DNA of 16,381 nt from assembly GCA_959020035.1 (NCBI GenBank), contig CAUEQX010000026.1, positions 1 through 16,381 on the forward strand. The letters are read 5' to 3'. A model generated the notes under the pieces. The model did no database searches, was not told where the DNA came from, and saw only the letters and a list, made by a program, of their open reading frames with translations. Positions within the stretch are counted from its first letter, which is position 1, and each line of letters opens with the position of its first letter. This document shows positions 14,581 to 16,381 of this stretch, piece by piece. Source of the stretch: an uncultured Collinsella sp. (GTDB taxonomy: Bacteria > Actinomycetota > Coriobacteriia > Coriobacteriales > Coriobacteriaceae). Both the position numbers and the translations under genes were made by a program.

Positions 14581-14687
14581 GGAAACCGTGACCCGGATTT
14601 GCCGCTCGGAACGGGACGCGCTTTCCGGACAGCCTTCAAGCGGAAACTACGGCCCAGTTTTTGGCTCCAGAACGGGATACATTTTCC
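14581..14687. repeat. Two more units of the 46-nt palindromic repeat
   Basis: Units at 14581-14626 and 14642-14687, each exactly 46 nt, separated by a 15-nt linker. Arms GGAAACCGTGACCC/GGGACGCGCTTTCC and GGAAACTACGGCCC/GGGATACATTTTCC belong to the same family as the array at 12796-13262 and have the same orientation. Confidence 0.9.
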
Positions 14688-14742
14688 GGAACGGTCCACG
14701 TGCGGTGGTGTACCGACCCTTTTGCGTGCGCCGCTTGTCGAA

Positions 14743-14798
14743 TTACGTTATAGCTAGCTATATTATAGGAAGGTATAATATAGCTAGCTATAACGTAA
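14743..14798. repeat. Perfect 25-bp inverted repeat with 6-nt loop in front of the ATPase gene
   Basis: The left arm 14743-14767 (TTACGTTATAGCTAGCTA...) is the exact reverse complement of 14774-14798, with the loop GGAAGG between. Each arm includes TAGCTAGCTA and, next to the loop, a TATAAT-like -10 hexamer (one on each strand). It ends 15 bp before the ATPase ATG and touches the ribosome-binding site AAGGAAGG (14798-14805). As RNA it would be a very stable hairpin just before translation; as DNA it is a candidate autoregulatory operator, cruciform or mobile-element end. It is much more AT-rich than the surrounding DNA. Confidence 0.93.
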
Positions 14799-14813
14799 AG
14801 GAAGGATGGCCCT

Positions 14814-16193
14814 ATGTTTATCGGAAGAACGGCGGAAATGTCCGAGCTCAATCGACTGTATGGCACGGGCTCCTTTGAGATGCCTGTGATTTACGGCCGC
14901 CGTCGCGTGGGCAAAACGCGTCTTATCACAGAGTTTATCCAAGGCAAGAAGGCTATTTACTTTCAAGCTCGTCGTACCAATGCAGAGGCAAACCTGCATG
15001 GCTTTAGCCAGGCGATACTTGCGGGTTCGGTTGGTGCTGTAGGCGTGTCGTTTCGTAGCTTTGACGAGGCGTTCGATGCATTAGCTACCATGGCTCGCAC
15101 GGAACGTTTGATTGTCGTGATTGACGAGTATCCCTATCTCGCCCAATCGAATCCCGAAATCAGCTCGTTGCTGCAAGACAAGATCGATCACCTGTACAAA
15201 GAGACCAGGCTCATGCTGATCCTATGCGGCTCGTCTCTTTCGTTTATGGAGGAACAGGTGTTGGGCTACGAGAGCCCACTATACGGTAGGCGTACGGCCC
15301 AGTTTAAGATCATGCCGCTCGATTTTACGACGACCCTCGGGTTGTGGCAGAGCATGGGTCGCGAAGACGCTGCAGTTTGCTATGGCATGACGGGTGGCAT
15401 TCCTGCATATATCGAGAAAGTCGATCCTGCCGCACCGCTCAAGGACAACATCAAACGTCTATTTCTTACTCCTACGGGCTATCTCTTTGAGGAGCCGAGT
15501 AACCTGCTGTTGCAAGAGTGCCGCAATCCCGAGCAATATGATGCAATCGTGCAAGCAATTGCTCAGGGGCGCTCGAGGATCTCGGAGATTGCGAGCTCTA
15601 CGGGAATCCCTGCGAGCAACGTAAAGAGCTATGTGGATAAGCTGGCGTCGCTTGGGATTGTCGAGCGCGAGCTGCCCCTAAACGAGACGAGCAATAAGCG
15701 AGCCGTGTATCTGCTGAGCGACCAGATGTTTAGGTTCTGGTACAAGTTTGTGCCGCAGAACATTGGGCTGATTCAAAACGATATGGCCGAGATGGCGTAT
15801 AAGCGCATTGAGCCGCACGTATCGGATTACATGGGTACGGTCTTTGAGCTTATATGCAGGCAATACGTGTACGAACTCGCGCGCGCGGGCCAGCTCGATG
15901 TGGTTCCGGCGAGCGTCGGGCGCTGGTGGGGGACGGACAATCGCACACATACGCAGGAAGAAATCGACTTGATTGTTGACGATGGCGAGGGCGCTGCGCT
16001 GTTTGCGGAGTGCAAATGGCGCAATGAACCGGTGGGCGAAGACGTGCTGCAAAAGCTCGTGCACCGAAGCGAGCTCTTTAGACGGCAACGAAAAAGCTAT
16101 GCGCTTTTCTCAAAAAGCGGCTTTACGCAGGGATGCCGGGATGCCGCGGAGAGTAGGGGAGACGTCAAGCTGATCTCGTTTGCCGAGATGTGA
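14814..16193 (+). CDS. COG1672-type AAA ATPase with DUF234/PD-(D/E)XK-like C-terminus
   Basis: 459 residues, typical for the family. The N-terminal ATPase has FIGRTAEMSELNRLY, Walker A GRRRVGKT (28-35), Walker B VVIDE (D104, E105), the CGSS sensor strand (138-141) and GRRTAQFKIMPLDF. The middle, about residues 240-290, reads as a winged helix (RISEIASSTGIPASNVKSYVDKLASLGIVER). The C-terminus matches DUF234 and has a PD-(D/E)XK-like core: E383 and D385 (EEIDLIV), then E399-C-K401 (FAECKW). The family is widespread in archaea and gut bacteria, often as solitary genes; its job is unsettled, with DNA-processing, mobile-element or defence roles proposed. The ATG at 14814 has AAGGAAGG 8 nt upstream; an out-of-frame ATG at 14806 is ignored. 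It is preceded by a perfect 25-bp palindrome and flanked on both sides by the 46-nt repeats. Codon use is more AT-rich than in the purine genes, consistent with acquisition by transfer. Confidence 0.88.
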   Translation: MFIGRTAEMSELNRLYGTGSFEMPVIYGRRRVGKTRLITEFIQGKKAIYFQARRTNAEANLHGFSQAILAGSVGAVGVSFRSFDEAFDALATMARTERLIVVIDEYPYLAQSNPEISSLLQDKIDHLYKETRLMLILCGSSLSFMEEQVLGYESPLYGRRTAQFKIMPLDFTTTLGLWQSMGREDAAVCYGMTGGIPAYIEKVDPAAPLKDNIKRLFLTPTGYLFEEPSNLLLQECRNPEQYDAIVQAIAQGRSRISEIASSTGIPASNVKSYVDKLASLGIVERELPLNETSNKRAVYLLSDQMFRFWYKFVPQNIGLIQNDMAEMAYKRIEPHVSDYMGTVFELICRQYVYELARAGQLDVVPASVGRWWGTDNRTHTQEEIDLIVDDGEGAALFAECKWRNEPVGEDVLQKLVHRSELFRRQRKSYALFSKSGFTQGCRDAAESRGDVKLISFAEM

Positions 16194-16203
16194 GGGTGGG
16201 GAT

Positions 16204-16381
16204 AATGAAGCGCGTCCTGATTTGATGCTGGGAATGGGATGTGCTTTCCTTTTGCGACCTTTGGCGGAAAGTGCGTTCCAGATTTCGGCTTCAGAATGGG
16301 ATTCGGCCCTCAGGCGGAAACTACGACCCGGAATTCGGCTCCAAAACGGGATACGCTTTCCCGGTGGCATCTCTAGCGGAA
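16204..16381. repeat. Third array of the 46-nt palindromic repeat, running off the window
   Basis: A unit with a decayed left arm ends at 16249. A second starts at 16266 and has lost about 12 nt around its right arm, so the next unit begins only 50 bp later. A complete 46-nt unit lies at 16316-16361. GGAA at 16378 begins a further unit at the window edge. Linkers are again 16 nt (16250-16265, 16362-16377). The array begins only 10 bp after the ATPase stop codon, and no separate terminator is seen, so the first hairpin may also serve as the transcript end. Confidence 0.85.

Noticed and set aside
14280..14699. 139-residue minus-strand open frame upstream of the AbiEi-like gene
   Set aside because: Its first third translates the palindromic repeats and the rest has no recognisable domain; it ends just inside the neighbouring gene's start codon region.
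1..16381. tRNA, rRNA, insertion sequence or prophage genes
   Set aside because: No tRNA or rRNA sequence, transposase or integrase was recognised on either strand.

Overview
The window looks like a chromosomal segment of a GC-rich, anaerobic, gut-type actinobacterium, most likely Coriobacteriia (Collinsella or a relative). This rests on codon use and gene content (oxygen-sensitive Fe-S and molybdenum enzymes of purine catabolism, dense interspersed palindromic repeats). It is inference, since no rRNA or other phylogenetic marker is present.

Left part (1-2290): the 5' two-thirds of a minus-strand U32-peptidase-family protein (RlhA/YrrO type) runs off the left edge. A 378-bp gap follows, holding a perfect 26-bp inverted repeat and a promoter. 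Then come ridA on the plus strand and a strong bidirectional terminator shared with the convergent regulator gene.

Centre (2290-12780): a purine-catabolism locus. A minus-strand YheO/DauR-type regulator (GTG start) is divergent from a plus-strand run of five genes: NCS2 purine/uracil permease, SsnA aminohydrolase, YgfK (Fe-S flavoprotein with a dihydropyrimidine-dehydrogenase-like architecture), a four-motif [4Fe-4S] polyferredoxin, and an XdhD/selenium-dependent-type xanthine dehydrogenase with fused [2Fe-2S] and molybdopterin domains. A canonical terminator ends the run. ssnA, ygfK and xdhD belong to the gene set linked to anaerobic purine/urate degradation in gut bacteria. The other usual members (ygeX, ygeY, ygeW, hyuA) are not in the window. 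No separate FAD subunit is present, so a plausible electron path is XdhD molybdenum and [2Fe-2S] centres, then the polyferredoxin, then the YgfK flavins and NAD(P)H. An excellent promoter at 3183-3211 precedes the run and is overlapped by a Fur-box-like sequence. The two long intergenic leaders inside the run are rich in hairpins.

Right part (12781-16381): an accessory region organised around a repeat family. The unit is a 46-nt palindrome (14-nt arms, 18-nt centre) plus a linker of about 16 nt, giving a strikingly regular 62-bp period. Eight units lie at 12796-13262, two at 14581-14687, and three plus the start of a fourth at 16204-16381. They flank two single-gene islands: an AbiEi-like protein with a PD-(D/E)XK-type C-terminus (minus strand) and a COG1672-type AAA ATPase/DUF234 nuclease-like protein (plus strand). 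The ATPase gene is immediately preceded by a perfect 25-bp inverted repeat with a 6-nt loop. The repeats, the ATPase with its palindrome, and the orphan AbiEi-like gene are the least explained parts of the window.
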